NCBI GenBank assembly: GCA_017435865.1
Contig: JAFSEF010000080.1
Span: forward strand, 1-53,553
Direction: 5' to 3'
DNA length: 53,553 nucleotides
From: Clostridia bacterium
GTDB taxonomy: Bacteria; Bacillota; Clostridia; Oscillospirales; Acutalibacteraceae
Shown here: positions 8,290 through 17,555 of the stretch, piece after piece
Layout of the letters: each line of letters begins with the position of its first letter
Position numbering within the stretch: the first letter of the stretch is position 1
Position numbers and translations under genes: made by a program
Notes under the pieces: generated by a model
What the model was told of the DNA's origin: nothing
What the model saw: the letters and a program-made list of their open reading frames with translations, nothing else
Databases searched by the model: none

Positions 8290-10062
8290 TTATGCGTCCC
8301 AGCCTTCGTAACGACCGAACTGGCAGTCATTGTTACCGGAGGAAGTAGCGAACATTTCGAGCATGTTGATGGGATCGTCGAAGTCAGCAAGCCAGCCTTC
8401 GCGAGCGATGTCGAAGTTGCCGTTCTTTCTTTCTTCAAGGAAGGTGTTCCATTCAACCTGCTGAATGGACATGGAGATGCCCAGTTCTGCGAAGTCCTGC
8501 TGCATGGATTCAGCAGCTGCAACGTGACCTGTACCGTCGTTGGTCAGGTATTCAATAACGATGGGAGTTTCAGCGGACAGCTTGCCGTCTTCGCCGAACT
8601 TGAAGCCTGCAGCCTTGAGGTAGGTGCGAGCCTTTTCAAGGGTAGCTTCTTTGTCGTTGTTGATGCCGTATACATCGTAGTAGGAGTTAGCTTCTGCGGT
8701 TTCTTTGAAGATGCCGCCGTTGCCGTCTGCCATACCAAGCGGAATGTAAGAGGAAGCAGCAACCTGACCGGTCTGGCCAACGTTTTCGCAGATGTAGTCA
8801 CGGTCGATGAGGATGTTGAATGCAAGACGCATGCAAGCAGCTTCTTCGGGAGTCTTGCCTGCGAACAGTTCGCTGTTAGCATTGAATGCTACGTAGTAAG
8901 TGCCGAGGTTGTCGATGATTTTGAACTCTTTGTTTTCGGTTGCAAGAAGGTTCTGGATTTCGTCCGTGGGAACGGTATCGATGATATCAACGTCACCTGC
9001 GTTGTAAGCAGCGTAGATAGCGGTATCATCAGCGGAAAGCATGAATTCGATGGTTTCAACAGTTACACTGTCAGCATTGTGATAGTAGGGGTTCTTTTCG
9101 TAAGTCATGGAAACGTCGTGTTCCCAAGCGGTGCAAACGAACGGACCATTGGAGACGAAGCCTGCTTCAGTACACCAGCCGCCGGGGGAAACTTCCCAAT
9201 CTTCGTATGCTTCAACAGCAGCCTGCGGTACGGGGAAGAATGTCGGGAATGCCATGAGACCTTCCATGTATGCACAAGGAGCAGTCAGAGAGAATTCGAG
9301 GGTGGTGTCATCAAGAGCGGTTACAGCCAGTTCATTGGGATAGCCAACGAAGGTGGAGAACATATAACCGTAGTCGGATGCGGTTGCTTCAGCAGCAGCA
9401 CGCTTCCAGGAATATTCGAAGTCAGCAGCAGTCAGAGCACTGCCGTCGGACCACATGAGGTCTTCCTTAAGGTTGACTGTGAAGGTAACGGAACCGTCTT
9501 CAGCGGGTTCGGATACGGTGTAGTCAACAGCAAGATCGGGAACAGTGTTGCCTTCTGCATCGTAGGTGTAAAGACCTGCGAAGGAGTTAACTGCAAGGCA
9601 AGCGCCGTCAACAGAGCTGTTGAGAGCCGGATCGAGGTAGTCGGGTTCACTTGCAAGGTTGATACGAAGAGTATCGGAATCATTTGCAAGAACTACATTC
9701 TGGAAGAACTTGTAGCCGAACAGGTTGGAGTACATGCCGGAAACATAGTCTTTTTCCATGTAAATGTCGTTGTAGTAGTACAGGGGGATGACGCAGCCGT
9801 TGGACATAAGAATGTCTTCAGCCTGGTGCATGAGCTCGGTACGCTTTGCGTAGTCGGTCTCAGCCTTGATCTGAGCGATCAGTTCATCGTAAACGGACCA
9901 GCCGTTGATGGGGTCGATGAATGCATCGTCAAGAAGATCAGCAGCAGCGGGGATTTCTTCTACATCGCCGTCACTGACGTTCGTGGGTTCTTCAGTAGGA
10001 CCGCAGGCTGCAACAGTAAGAGCCATGATCGCTACAAGAAGAAGTGCAAGAAACTTTTTCAT
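8290..10062 (-). CDS. OppA-like peptide-binding lipoprotein with permuted domain order
   Basis: A 590-residue SBP_bac_5 lipoprotein with signal peptide and lipobox TVAAC (Cys20). Residues 58-123 (YDELIAQIKAETDYAKRTE..., AEDILMSNGCVIPLYYYND, YVSGMYSNLFGYKFF) are what family members carry at their extreme C terminus. Here they come before the usual mature N terminus (LRINLASEPDYLDPALNSS, from about 130). The protein then stops early, right after NNDCQFGRYEGWDA, exactly where that C-terminal segment should follow. All parts of the fold are present but in circularly permuted order. It is the last gene of the opp operon, with its own AGGAGG-like site before ATG 10062. It presumably delivers oligopeptides to OppBC. 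Confidence 0.88.
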   Translation of the reverse strand: MKKFLALLLVAIMALTVAACGPTEEPTNVSDGDVEEIPAAADLLDDAFIDPINGWSVYDELIAQIKAETDYAKRTELMHQAEDILMSNGCVIPLYYYNDIYMEKDYVSGMYSNLFGYKFFQNVVLANDSDTLRINLASEPDYLDPALNSSVDGACLAVNSFAGLYTYDAEGNTVPDLAVDYTVSEPAEDGSVTFTVNLKEDLMWSDGSALTAADFEYSWKRAAAEATASDYGYMFSTFVGYPNELAVTALDDTTLEFSLTAPCAYMEGLMAFPTFFPVPQAAVEAYEDWEVSPGGWCTEAGFVSNGPFVCTAWEHDVSMTYEKNPYYHNADSVTVETIEFMLSADDTAIYAAYNAGDVDIIDTVPTDEIQNLLATENKEFKIIDNLGTYYVAFNANSELFAGKTPEEAACMRLAFNILIDRDYICENVGQTGQVAASSYIPLGMADGNGGIFKETAEANSYYDVYGINNDKEATLEKARTYLKAAGFKFGEDGKLSAETPIVIEYLTNDGTGHVAAAESMQQDFAELGISMSIQQVEWNTFLEERKNGNFDIAREGWLADFDDPINMLEMFATSSGNNDCQFGRYEGWDA

Positions 10063-10106
10063 GTGTTTTTCCTCCGATAAATATTTTTTTTATACTCGCC
10101 GTTTCT

Positions 10107-10153
10107 CCGGATGCTGCCTGCAGAGAGTTCAAGAACTGCAAAAAGATATCCGG
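10107..10153 (-). other. Inverted repeat in the oppF-oppA gap
   Basis: CCGGAT (10107-10112) and ATCCGG (10148-10153), with inner CTGCAG-type pairing, lie in the 129-base gap before the binding-protein gene. Such gaps often hold processing hairpins that raise the level of the binding protein. The structure is weak. Confidence 0.3.
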
Positions 10154-10191
10154 CAACAGAGTAAGTATACAGAATGGAATTGCCGCGTTGC

Positions 10192-11151
10192 TTATTTGTT
10201 GAAGCAGGCGGACATATGACCGTTGCCGCGGTCGGTAAGGGAAGGACATTCGGCAGCACACTGTTCGGTTGCATACTGACAGCGTGTGCGGAACGGACAT
10301 CCTGTGGGCATTCTCAGCGGACTGGGAACGTCGCCTTCAAGAATGATTCTCTGTCTGCTTCTGGCAATGTCGGGATCGGGAATGGGTACTGCCGAGAGCA
10401 AACTCTGTGTATAAGGATGCAGGGGATTGTTGTTCAGGTCATCCGCATCTGCCATTTCCACGATTTTGCCGAGATACATAACGGCAATGCGTTTTGAAAT
10501 GTGATGTACGACAAGCAGGTCATGTGCAATGAAAAGGTAGGCGACACCGAGTTTTGCCTGCAGGTCTTCAAACATATTGATAACCTGTGCCTGAATGGAA
10601 ACGTCAAGAGCCGAAACAGGTTCATCACAGACGATGAACTGCGGATCAACCGCAAGTGCTCTTGCGATACCGATACGCTGACGCTGACCGCCCGAGAACT
10701 CATGTGCATAACGTGTTGCGTGTTCGGAGTTCAGACCGACATAATTCATCAGTTCAAGAATCTTTTCACGGCGTTCCTTCTTGTTGGAGTACAGCTTGTG
10801 CACATCCAACGGTTCGCCGATGATGTCTTCAACCGTCATGCGGGGGTCAAGGGATGAGTAGGGATCCTGAAAAACCATCTGCATCTTTTTACGCATGGTG
10901 CCGATGTTTTTCTTTGTAACCAATTCACCGTCAAAGTAAATTTCACCTGCGGTGGGTTCATACAAGTGCAGCAGCGTTCTGCCGACCGTGGTTTTGCCGC
11001 AGCCGGATTCACCGACAAGACCGAGTGTTTCGCCTTTGTTGATGGTAAAGGAAACACCGTCAACAGCTTTCAGTGGGGTTGTTTTCATGAATCCCGTGCG
11101 GATAGGGAAATGCTGTTTTAAATCTCTGACATCTACAAGGACATCACTCAT
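10192..11151 (-). CDS. oppF: Oligopeptide ABC transporter ATP-binding protein OppF
   Basis: A 319-residue ABC ATPase with Walker [10 protein letters not shown], signature [14 protein letters not shown], Walker [13 protein letters not shown] and H-loop AHDL. The C-terminal oligo_HPY extension contains the [10 protein letters not shown] region and a Cys cluster ([19 protein letters not shown]) that in this family can bind an Fe-S centre. It powers uptake together with OppD. It overlaps the oppD stop by 8 bases (start 11151, oppD ends at 11144), which implies coupling. The order on the minus strand is oppB-oppC-oppD-oppF-oppA. Confidence 0.92.
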   Translation of the reverse strand: MSDVLVDVRDLKQHFPIRTGFMKTTPLKAVDGVSFTINKGETLGLVGESGCGKTTVGRTLLHLYEPTAGEIYFDGELVTKKNIGTMRKKMQMVFQDPYSSLDPRMTVEDIIGEPLDVHKLYSNKKERREKILELMNYVGLNSEHATRYAHEFSGGQRQRIGIARALAVDPQFIVCDEPVSALDVSIQAQVINMFEDLQAKLGVAYLFIAHDLLVVHHISKRIAVMYLGKIVEMADADDLNNNPLHPYTQSLLSAVPIPDPDIARSRQRIILEGDVPSPLRMPTGCPFRTRCQYATEQCAAECPSLTDRGNGHMSACFNK

Positions 11152-12148
11152 TGTTGTTTCCTCCCTCCGCTTCCAGCATTGCTTTTACATTCATCCAGCA
11201 GGATGCTTTGTGGTTTTCATTGATTGTCAGTTCTTCGGGTTGCTCGGTCAGACAGATTTTCATGGCCGCATCGCAGCGTGCACAGAAGGAACAACCTTTG
11301 GGAAGATTGAGCATGTTGATCGGTGTGCCGAGAATGGGGACCAATCTTTCTTTCATGCGGGTGACATTGGGAATGGAACGAAGCAGTCCCTTTGTGTATT
11401 CATGGCAGGGATTGTAGAAGATTTCGTGTGCGGTACCGCGTTCGCAGATTTTGCCGCCGTACATAACAACAATATTGTCACACATACTTGCGATAACACC
11501 CAGGTCATGCGTAACGAGAATAACAGCCATGCCGAGTTCTTTCTGCAGTTTCTGAATCAGCTCCAGAATCTGTGCCTGAATGGTAACGTCAAGGGCTGTT
11601 GTCGGTTCGTCTGCAATCAGAATGTCGGGTTCACAGGCAAGAGCCATGGCGATCATGACACGCTGACGCATACCGCCCGAAAGTTCGTACGGATACTGTT
11701 TCAGACGCTTGTAGGGTTCGTTGATGCCGACCAGTTCCAGAAGCTCTGCAGCACGATCTTTGGCAGCTTTGCCTTTTTTGTCGGTGTGCAGGGTGATGGC
11801 TTCAGTCAGCTGATTTCCGATTGTGAAAACGGGATTCAGGCTGGTCATCGGATCCTGGAAAATGATGGAGCAGCACTTGCCGCGGAAACCGCGCATCTGC
11901 TTTTCGGACCATTTTGTGATGTCTTCACCTTTGTAGTAAATATTACCGTCCACGACTTTACCGGTTGCGGCAAGAATCTGCATAATGGAATATGCAGTGA
12001 CACTCTTACCCGAACCGGATTCACCGACGATACCGAGGATTTCGCCGTGGTCAAGTTCAAAAGATACACCGTTTACGGCACACACTTCACCGGAGTCCGT
12101 AAAGAAAGAAGTATGAAGATTCTGTACACTGATAAGAGGTTTATTCAT
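11144..12148 (-). CDS. oppD: Oligopeptide ABC transporter ATP-binding protein OppD
   Basis: A 334-residue ABC ATPase with Walker A GESGSGKS, signature [15 protein letters not shown], Walker [14 protein letters not shown]-loop THDLG, and the C-terminal oligo_HPY domain with a Cys motif ([15 protein letters not shown]). It forms the nucleotide-binding pair with OppF. It starts six bases after the oppC stop and overlaps oppF, within a tightly packed operon. Confidence 0.92.
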   Translation of the reverse strand: MNKPLISVQNLHTSFFTDSGEVCAVNGVSFELDHGEILGIVGESGSGKSVTAYSIMQILAATGKVVDGNIYYKGEDITKWSEKQMRGFRGKCCSIIFQDPMTSLNPVFTIGNQLTEAITLHTDKKGKAAKDRAAELLELVGINEPYKRLKQYPYELSGGMRQRVMIAMALACEPDILIADEPTTALDVTIQAQILELIQKLQKELGMAVILVTHDLGVIASMCDNIVVMYGGKICERGTAHEIFYNPCHEYTKGLLRSIPNVTRMKERLVPILGTPINMLNLPKGCSFCARCDAAMKICLTEQPEELTINENHKASCWMNVKAMLEAEGGNNNE

Positions 12149-12154
12149 CTTTCA

Positions 12155-13228
12155 TCACCTCTTCAATTTGGGATCGAATGCATCACGCAGGCCGTCACCA
12201 AGCAGGTTCAGGCTCAGAACGATCAGACAAATCATAATAGCGGGGAATACGAGCTTGTAAGGATATGTCATGATACCGCCTCTGGCTGCATTTGCAAGCG
12301 AACCGAGGGAAGGCATGGGAGCCTTGACACCAAGACCGATAAAGGACAGATAGCTCTCCGTAAAGATTGCAGACGGAATCTGCAGGGCAACGGAGATGAT
12401 GATAACCGACAGACAGTTGGGAATGATGTGCTTTTTGATGATTCTGCCGGGTTTTGCACCGATGGAACGGGCTGCAAGGATGTATTCGTTTTCTTTGATG
12501 GAAAGAATCTGACCGCGGATCAGACGTGCCATGCTGACCCAATACAGAAGACCGAAAACGATGAAAATGGAAATCATGTTTGTGCCGAGTTCTGCGAGGA
12601 TGGTTCCGCTCGGAAATACAAGCACTTCGTTGAGAACCACGCTCAACAGGATGATGATGAGCATATCCGGCAGTGCATATATGATGTCGACAATACGCAT
12701 CATGATAAGGTCCACTTTACCGCCGAGATAACCCGATATACTGCCGTAAATCAAGCCGATGATCAGAACGATGATGCTGGCAAACAAGCCGACAACCAAC
12801 GAAACTCTTGTGCCGTAAATAACGCGGATGAAATAGTCGCGGCATTGTTCATCGGTACCCAGGATATGCGGAAAACGTTCGCCGCCGTTTTCAATATATT
12901 CCTGTTCAGCCTGACTGTATTCAAACGGAGCAAGGTTTTTTGCACCCTTGTCACGCTTGCCGTCAATGGAAAGCATTTCTTCGTAGCCGTAGGGAACAAT
13001 CATGGGAGCGACGATGATTGTGATGATGATTACCGAAAGGAGAATGATACTCAGCACTGCAAGCGGATTCTTGAACAAACGACGCATACCGTCTTTGAAG
13101 AAGGTTGTGCTTTCGCTCATGACATCCTGCTGTGCTTTTTCTTCTGCCGTTGCAAGAGTGAACTTCGACAGATCGATCTGTGCACTGAGAATGCTCTTTT
13201 TAGGAAGGTTATTTTCTTTGTTGCTCAT
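12155..13228 (-). CDS. oppC: Oligopeptide ABC transporter permease OppC
   Basis: A 357-residue permease. The N-terminal cytosolic stretch is about 60 residues, followed by six membrane segments with the BPD_transp_1 EAA loop (YILAARSIGAKPGRIIKKHIIPN) that docks the ATPase. The large extracytoplasmic loop after the first helix (PHILGTDEQCRDYF) is typical of OppC/DppC. It is the partner of OppB in the membrane pore. It lies 18 bases from oppB and 6 bases from oppD. Confidence 0.92.
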   Translation of the reverse strand: MSNKENNLPKKSILSAQIDLSKFTLATAEEKAQQDVMSESTTFFKDGMRRLFKNPLAVLSIILLSVIIITIIVAPMIVPYGYEEMLSIDGKRDKGAKNLAPFEYSQAEQEYIENGGERFPHILGTDEQCRDYFIRVIYGTRVSLVVGLFASIIVLIIGLIYGSISGYLGGKVDLIMMRIVDIIYALPDMLIIILLSVVLNEVLVFPSGTILAELGTNMISIFIVFGLLYWVSMARLIRGQILSIKENEYILAARSIGAKPGRIIKKHIIPNCLSVIIISVALQIPSAIFTESYLSFIGLGVKAPMPSLGSLANAARGGIMTYPYKLVFPAIMICLIVLSLNLLGDGLRDAFDPKLKR

Positions 13229-13246
13229 TATGCTTGTCCCTCCTTT

Positions 13247-14158
13247 TTAGTCGAATTTGATTCTGGGATCCACTGCTTTGTACAGCAGGTCACAGATCAG
13301 GTTGGCAATAACCATCAGTGTTGCAAGGAAAACGGTTGTTGCCATGATCATGGTATAGTCACGGTCGTTGATTGCCGTAATGAATTTGCTGCCGATGCCG
13401 CCGACGGTGAAAATGGTTTCAACAACCATGGAACCCGTGATGATATATGCAATCTGCGGGCCGGCATAGGTAATAACGGGAATCAGAGAATTACGCAGTG
13501 CGTGTTTGAAGATGACTTTCAGACGGGAAACACCCTTTGCACGGGCGGTACGGATGTAGTCCTGTCCCAATGCATCAAGCATACTTGTTTTTGCAAGACG
13601 GGTGGTGTATGCCATCGGATATGCAGCCAGTGCGATAACGGGCAGAATGTAATTCGGATTGTTCGCATTCCATACAGGAATCCACTGGAGTTTAATACAG
13701 AATACCAACAGCAGCAAGGTTGCAAGAACAAAGCTCGGAACTGCAGTGAACAATGTAGAGAAGAAAACGATGATTCTGTCAGGCAGTTTGTTACGCATAA
13801 GTGCTGCAATGCTGCCGAATACCGTTCCCAATGAAAGGGCAATTGCCATTGCCATCAGACCGAGTTTTGCGGAAATCGGGAAGGATTCACCGATGATTTT
13901 TGTGATTTCGCGGCCGTTTTTCAGTGAGACACCGAAGTCTCCCTGCAGAATTCCTTTCATCCAGTTGATGAACTGAATGTATACAGGCTCATTCAGGCCG
14001 TAACGTGCATTCAATGCTTCCACAGTGGCAGGATCCAGTGCCTTTTCAGAGTTGAACGGACCACCGGGGACTGCATGCATGGTGAAGAATGTGATCGCGC
14101 AGATAATAAGAATTGTAAAAATTGCAAGTAATATGCGCTTCACAAAGTATCGGGACAT
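13247..14158 (-). CDS. oppB: Oligopeptide ABC transporter permease OppB
   Basis: A 303-residue permease with an N-terminal helix (MSRYFVKRILLAIFTILII), the characteristic AVPGGPF loop, a second loop with GDFGVSLKNGR, and an EAA motif (DYIRTARAKGVSRLKVIFKHALRN). It has six membrane segments, as is normal for OppB. It is the first gene of the five-gene operon, with a promoter 120 bases upstream and a GAGAGGAG-type ribosome site. Confidence 0.92.
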   Translation of the reverse strand: MSRYFVKRILLAIFTILIICAITFFTMHAVPGGPFNSEKALDPATVEALNARYGLNEPVYIQFINWMKGILQGDFGVSLKNGREITKIIGESFPISAKLGLMAMAIALSLGTVFGSIAALMRNKLPDRIIVFFSTLFTAVPSFVLATLLLLVFCIKLQWIPVWNANNPNYILPVIALAAYPMAYTTRLAKTSMLDALGQDYIRTARAKGVSRLKVIFKHALRNSLIPVITYAGPQIAYIITGSMVVETIFTVGGIGSKFITAINDRDYTMIMATTVFLATLMVIANLICDLLYKAVDPRIKFD

Positions 14159-14281
14159 AGTGCGTAACTCCTCTCGGTTTTAACTAAAAACAATTCGAAA
14201 AACTGTTCCTGATTGAAAAAAGGCAAAATAAAGGAAACAACATGTTCATTTTGCTGAAATTAATCAAGACAAATTCAAGTT

Positions 14282-14310
14282 ATTATACATTTTTTTACGC
14301 AATTTGTCAA
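14282..14310 (-). promoter_or_regulatory. Promoter of the opp operon
   Basis: On the minus strand TTGACA (14305-14310) and TATAAT (14282-14287) are separated by 17 bases. The leader to ATG 14158 is about 115 bases. I saw no known riboswitch fold in it. Confidence 0.8.
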
Positions 14311-14338
14311 TAGTCAAGACTTGTTGCCAAAATACATA

Positions 14339-14367
14339 TTGAAAAATACAATAAACATGATTATAAT
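14339..14367 (+). promoter_or_regulatory. Promoter of the propeller/toroid gene
   Basis: TTGAAA (14339-14344) and TATAAT (14362-14367) are separated by 17 bases. This promoter is back to back with the opp promoter. Confidence 0.7.
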
Positions 14368-14391
14368 ATAGAAAATAAAGGAGGTAGGCAA

Positions 14392-16479
14392 ATGCAATCA
14401 ACAAAGAGAATCTGCGTCGGCAAGTACAAGCAATCCGATGTGACAATGTACACAACGCCGGCTGTACGTTGCTGCGGTTTTGCAGGTGACAACGTATTTG
14501 TCGGAACGGACAACGGTTTGCTCATTCTGAAGGATGGTCAATTTGTTCCTTTTGATGCCGTTTCAGGCAAGGTGAATGCACTGTATGCTGCTGCAGACGG
14601 TGTCCTCTGGTGTGCAAGCGGAAACGATGTTTACAGAATCACTGACGCAAATGCAACACTCTGGCAGTCCTTTGCAAGCGAAGCACGCGGTTTTGCGGAA
14701 GATGAAAAAAGACTCTGGATTCTGACAGCGGATGAATTGTTCCGCGAAGAAAACGGAACGGCTGTGCGTCATTGCCGTGTCGAAATGGGCAACGGTACCT
14801 GTATTGCTGCCTACGGAGACGGCGGAGTTTTTGTTTTCAACGGTCAGGCACTTCTCGGTCTGCACGGAAAACGTCCCCGTTGGGGCGGTGTGATTCCTGC
14901 TCTTTCGGATATGCCCACCAATCAGGTCACGGCTCTGGCAGGGGACCGTTGGGGACATTTGTTTGTGGGAACACCGCAGGGACTTGTGCTGTATGACGGA
15001 AAAAGTGCATGGTATACGAGCAAAGAAATCAGGGATCTGCCCGATGAAAGTGTGACGGCTCTTGCCATTGCACCTGACGGAAGTCGCTATATCGGAACCG
15101 ACGGCGGTCTGATTCTGCAGCGTGGTGTACGCAGAAGTTACTATGGTGCAGGTCGCTGGTTACCCTCCGGTCGGGTCACTGCCATTGGTGTGCATCCTGT
15201 TGACGATGCAATCTGGGTCGGTACGGACAGCGGTGTATCCTGTATTTCTTTCAAAGAAATGACACTGGCCGAAAAAGCAGAGCATTTTCAGACCGTTGCA
15301 GAAAAGTATCATATCCGTGAGGACTATTTCAGCTATCGCAATCTGCATGAAGCAGGCAACATGGATAACGGTACTGTGGAAATCAGCGACAATGACGGTT
15401 TGTGGACCGGTTCGTTCCTGGCTGCCATGGCTCTGAAGTACGCTGTGACCAAAGATGAGCATGCACTCGACCTTGCACGCAAAGCCATGCGTGCACTGAT
15501 TAAACTCTTTACCGTGACGGAAATTGACGGTTTCCCTGCAAGAGCATACCGCAGACCCGGTGAAGATCGTTTCGGTAACGGGGATCCCGAATGGCATCTG
15601 ACGGAAGATGAAAAAGGTGCACTCGAATGGAAAGGTGAAACTTCCAGTGACGAAACGGCGGGACACTTCTTCGGCTTGTCATACTATTATGATATGTGTG
15701 CAGATGATAACGAAAAAGCAGACATCAGCAAAACAATCTGTGCCTGTGTGGATCATATTCTGAAAAACGGATATACCCTGTGCGATGCAGACGGTCTGCC
15801 GACCACCTGGGCACATTGGGGACCGCATGAACTCAATCGTGTGGATTACTGGAGATATGAACGCGGCATCAATGCTTTTGAGCTGCTGTGTATGCTTCGC
15901 ACTGCATATCATATGTCCGGTGACGAAAAATACATGGATGAATACAAGCGGTTGATTAAAGAAGAGCATTATGCAATCAACTGCATGCAGCACAAAATGG
16001 AAGATGCACATGAAAATCACATTGACGATCATCTCGGTTTCCTGACCGCTGCCACCTTGCTGCGTTATGAAGAGGATTCGCACCTGAAATCCATGCTGCT
16101 GTCGGGACTTCTGCATCACTGGCAGTATGAACGTGTGGAGCGTTGTCCGTTCTTCAATCTGATTTTCGGTCATTACGCTGACGGTGAGTGTTGTGATCTG
16201 GATACAGCGGTGCAATCCATGAAAGATCTGCCGATGTCGTTTATCGATTATCCGATCCGTAATTCCCACCGCAAGGATCTTGTCTGGACGGATGATGCAA
16301 TTGCATTCGGCGGCAGACGTCAGCTTGCAGAACCGCTGCCGTATGACGAAAAACTTGTCAACAATTTTGACGGGGATCCGTTCCGTGCGGACGGAAACAG
16401 AGGAACAGGTGTCAACCTTCCGACAATCTTCCTGTTGCCGTATTGGTATGGTCGCTGGTGCGGTCTGATCGAAGATTAA
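14392..16479 (+). CDS. Cytosolic beta-propeller plus alpha/alpha-toroid protein
   Basis: A 695-residue protein with no signal peptide. Residues of about 20-300 contain repeated blades of the two-component-regulator-propeller kind (VFVGTDNGLLI, VTALAGDRWGHLFVGT, VTALAIAPDGSRYIGTDGG, AIWVGTDSGVSCI). The remaining 390 residues are helical with aromatic/His-rich segments (SDNDGLWTGSFLAAMA, DPEWH, SSDETAGHFFGLSYYYD, HWGPHELNR, DDHLGFLTAATLL). That pattern suits an alpha/alpha toroid such as glycoside hydrolases or lyases. I cannot assign a reaction. It follows a strong AAGGAGGTAGG site and is divergent from opp, with its own promoter and terminator. Confidence 0.75.
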   Translation: MQSTKRICVGKYKQSDVTMYTTPAVRCCGFAGDNVFVGTDNGLLILKDGQFVPFDAVSGKVNALYAAADGVLWCASGNDVYRITDANATLWQSFASEARGFAEDEKRLWILTADELFREENGTAVRHCRVEMGNGTCIAAYGDGGVFVFNGQALLGLHGKRPRWGGVIPALSDMPTNQVTALAGDRWGHLFVGTPQGLVLYDGKSAWYTSKEIRDLPDESVTALAIAPDGSRYIGTDGGLILQRGVRRSYYGAGRWLPSGRVTAIGVHPVDDAIWVGTDSGVSCISFKEMTLAEKAEHFQTVAEKYHIREDYFSYRNLHEAGNMDNGTVEISDNDGLWTGSFLAAMALKYAVTKDEHALDLARKAMRALIKLFTVTEIDGFPARAYRRPGEDRFGNGDPEWHLTEDEKGALEWKGETSSDETAGHFFGLSYYYDMCADDNEKADISKTICACVDHILKNGYTLCDADGLPTTWAHWGPHELNRVDYWRYERGINAFELLCMLRTAYHMSGDEKYMDEYKRLIKEEHYAINCMQHKMEDAHENHIDDHLGFLTAATLLRYEEDSHLKSMLLSGLLHHWQYERVERCPFFNLIFGHYADGECCDLDTAVQSMKDLPMSFIDYPIRNSHRKDLVWTDDAIAFGGRRQLAEPLPYDEKLVNNFDGDPFRADGNRGTGVNLPTIFLLPYWYGRWCGLIED

Positions 16480-16498
16480 CAATGATGTAAAGTAAAAA

Positions 16499-16525
16499 CG
16501 GGACAGTTCACAGCGAACTGTCCCG
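16499..16525. terminator. Bidirectional terminator
   Basis: CGGGACAGTTC/GAACTGTCCCG with a 5-base loop sits between convergent genes, with A-rich and T-rich flanks. Confidence 0.9.
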
Positions 16526-16540
16526 TTGGTTTTGAAGAAA

Positions 16541-17419
16541 TTATAATGTTGTATATAAGAGTGTATTCTCCTCAAAAGAAATGCCGATACGGTCTGTGTC
16601 ATAAAGATACGAAAGGTATGACCGCACGGTGCTGCCGATGAGAACGTGCTGTTCATGTGTCATTTGCAGTCCGTAATGGCTGAACACCGTCTGCAGCAAC
16701 TTTTCAAAGGAGATCGCATTCTGACATTGTGTGCAAAGGAAGTCTGCCGTTTCGAGAATTTTCTGACGGTTGAGGTCAATCAGCGGTACAATGTCTTTTG
16801 TTGCCGGTGCATGGGAGGGAATATACAAATCCGCTTTCGTTTCTTGCAGTGTGTCGAGTGAATGCAGGGTTTTGCTGACATCGAACAAAAATGTGATGCC
16901 GTATTTCTGCAGGGTTTCTTCGCTGCAAATGCTGTCTGCGACAAAGAGGATGTTGTCTGTCGTGCGGTAGCCGACCATATCGTAAGAATGTCCGGGCAGG
17001 CAGATGTGTTCTGCCCCGTCGGGGTATCCGTCATCGGTCAGCAGCTTTGTATCACACGGCTGTGCAAGCAGGAATTTGTGCTGCAGGTCTTTGTGAGGAC
17101 AGCCGCCGTACAGTGTTGTTGCTTCCAGATAGGGGTGTTTTGTGTAATCCGCTTCCCCTGCAGATGCAAAAACGGAACAACCTGTGGTATCCTGTAAAAA
17201 GCGATTTCCGCCGATGTGATCGGCATGTGCGTGGGTCACAAGAATGCCCTGTAATGCAAAGCCGTGTTCACGAAGTACGCGGAGTGCTTTTTTTGCGGTA
17301 TCTTTGTGCGGACCGCTGTCGATGAAAAATGCATTTTTGCCGTCGGGAACAAAAACACCGATTTTGGACGGAAGGTCAAAATAAAAAGTGTGTTCACCGA
17401 CCTGTGTGAGTTCAAACAT
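16541..17419 (-). CDS. MBL-fold metallo-hydrolase
   Basis: A 292-residue metallo-beta-lactamase-fold protein. The metal motif is THAHADHIGG, later metal ligands lie in LPGHSYDMVGY and IPSHAP, and FFIDSGPHKD forms the early strand motif. The fold covers glyoxalase II, lactonases and other hydrolases, and the substrate is not evident. ATG 17419 was chosen because AAGAGGAA precedes it by eight bases. An in-frame ATG 25 codons upstream lies in sequence without family similarity. There is no signal peptide. Confidence 0.8.
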   Translation of the reverse strand: MFELTQVGEHTFYFDLPSKIGVFVPDGKNAFFIDSGPHKDTAKKALRVLREHGFALQGILVTHAHADHIGGNRFLQDTTGCSVFASAGEADYTKHPYLEATTLYGGCPHKDLQHKFLLAQPCDTKLLTDDGYPDGAEHICLPGHSYDMVGYRTTDNILFVADSICSEETLQKYGITFLFDVSKTLHSLDTLQETKADLYIPSHAPATKDIVPLIDLNRQKILETADFLCTQCQNAISFEKLLQTVFSHYGLQMTHEQHVLIGSTVRSYLSYLYDTDRIGISFEENTLLYTTL

Positions 17420-17474
17420 GGTGATTCCTCTTTTCGGAAAATGACTGGAATAATGAATCAGTAAAACAGAAAAG

Positions 17475-17530
17475 CAGATGCCGTCAGGTGACATATCGGT
17501 CTTACAGCATCTGCTTTTTATTGCTTTTTA
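17475..17530 (-). terminator. Terminator after the secreted hydrolase gene
   Basis: GCAGATGCTG and CGGCATCTGC pair around a loop of about 20 bases and are followed by TTTT on the minus strand. It lies just past the stop at 17556. Confidence 0.6.
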
Positions 17531-17555
17531 TGGGACTGAAACAGTCACTTGGAAA

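Noticed and set aside
10952-13834. Plus-strand frame of 960 codons opposite the opp genes
   Set aside because: It lies entirely antisense to four well-supported transporter genes, is rich in His, Cys and Asn as expected from complementary codons, and has no recognisable domain.
14159-14281. Riboswitch in the opp leader
   Set aside because: The leader of about 115 bases is AT-rich and shows no known aptamer core or alternative terminator.
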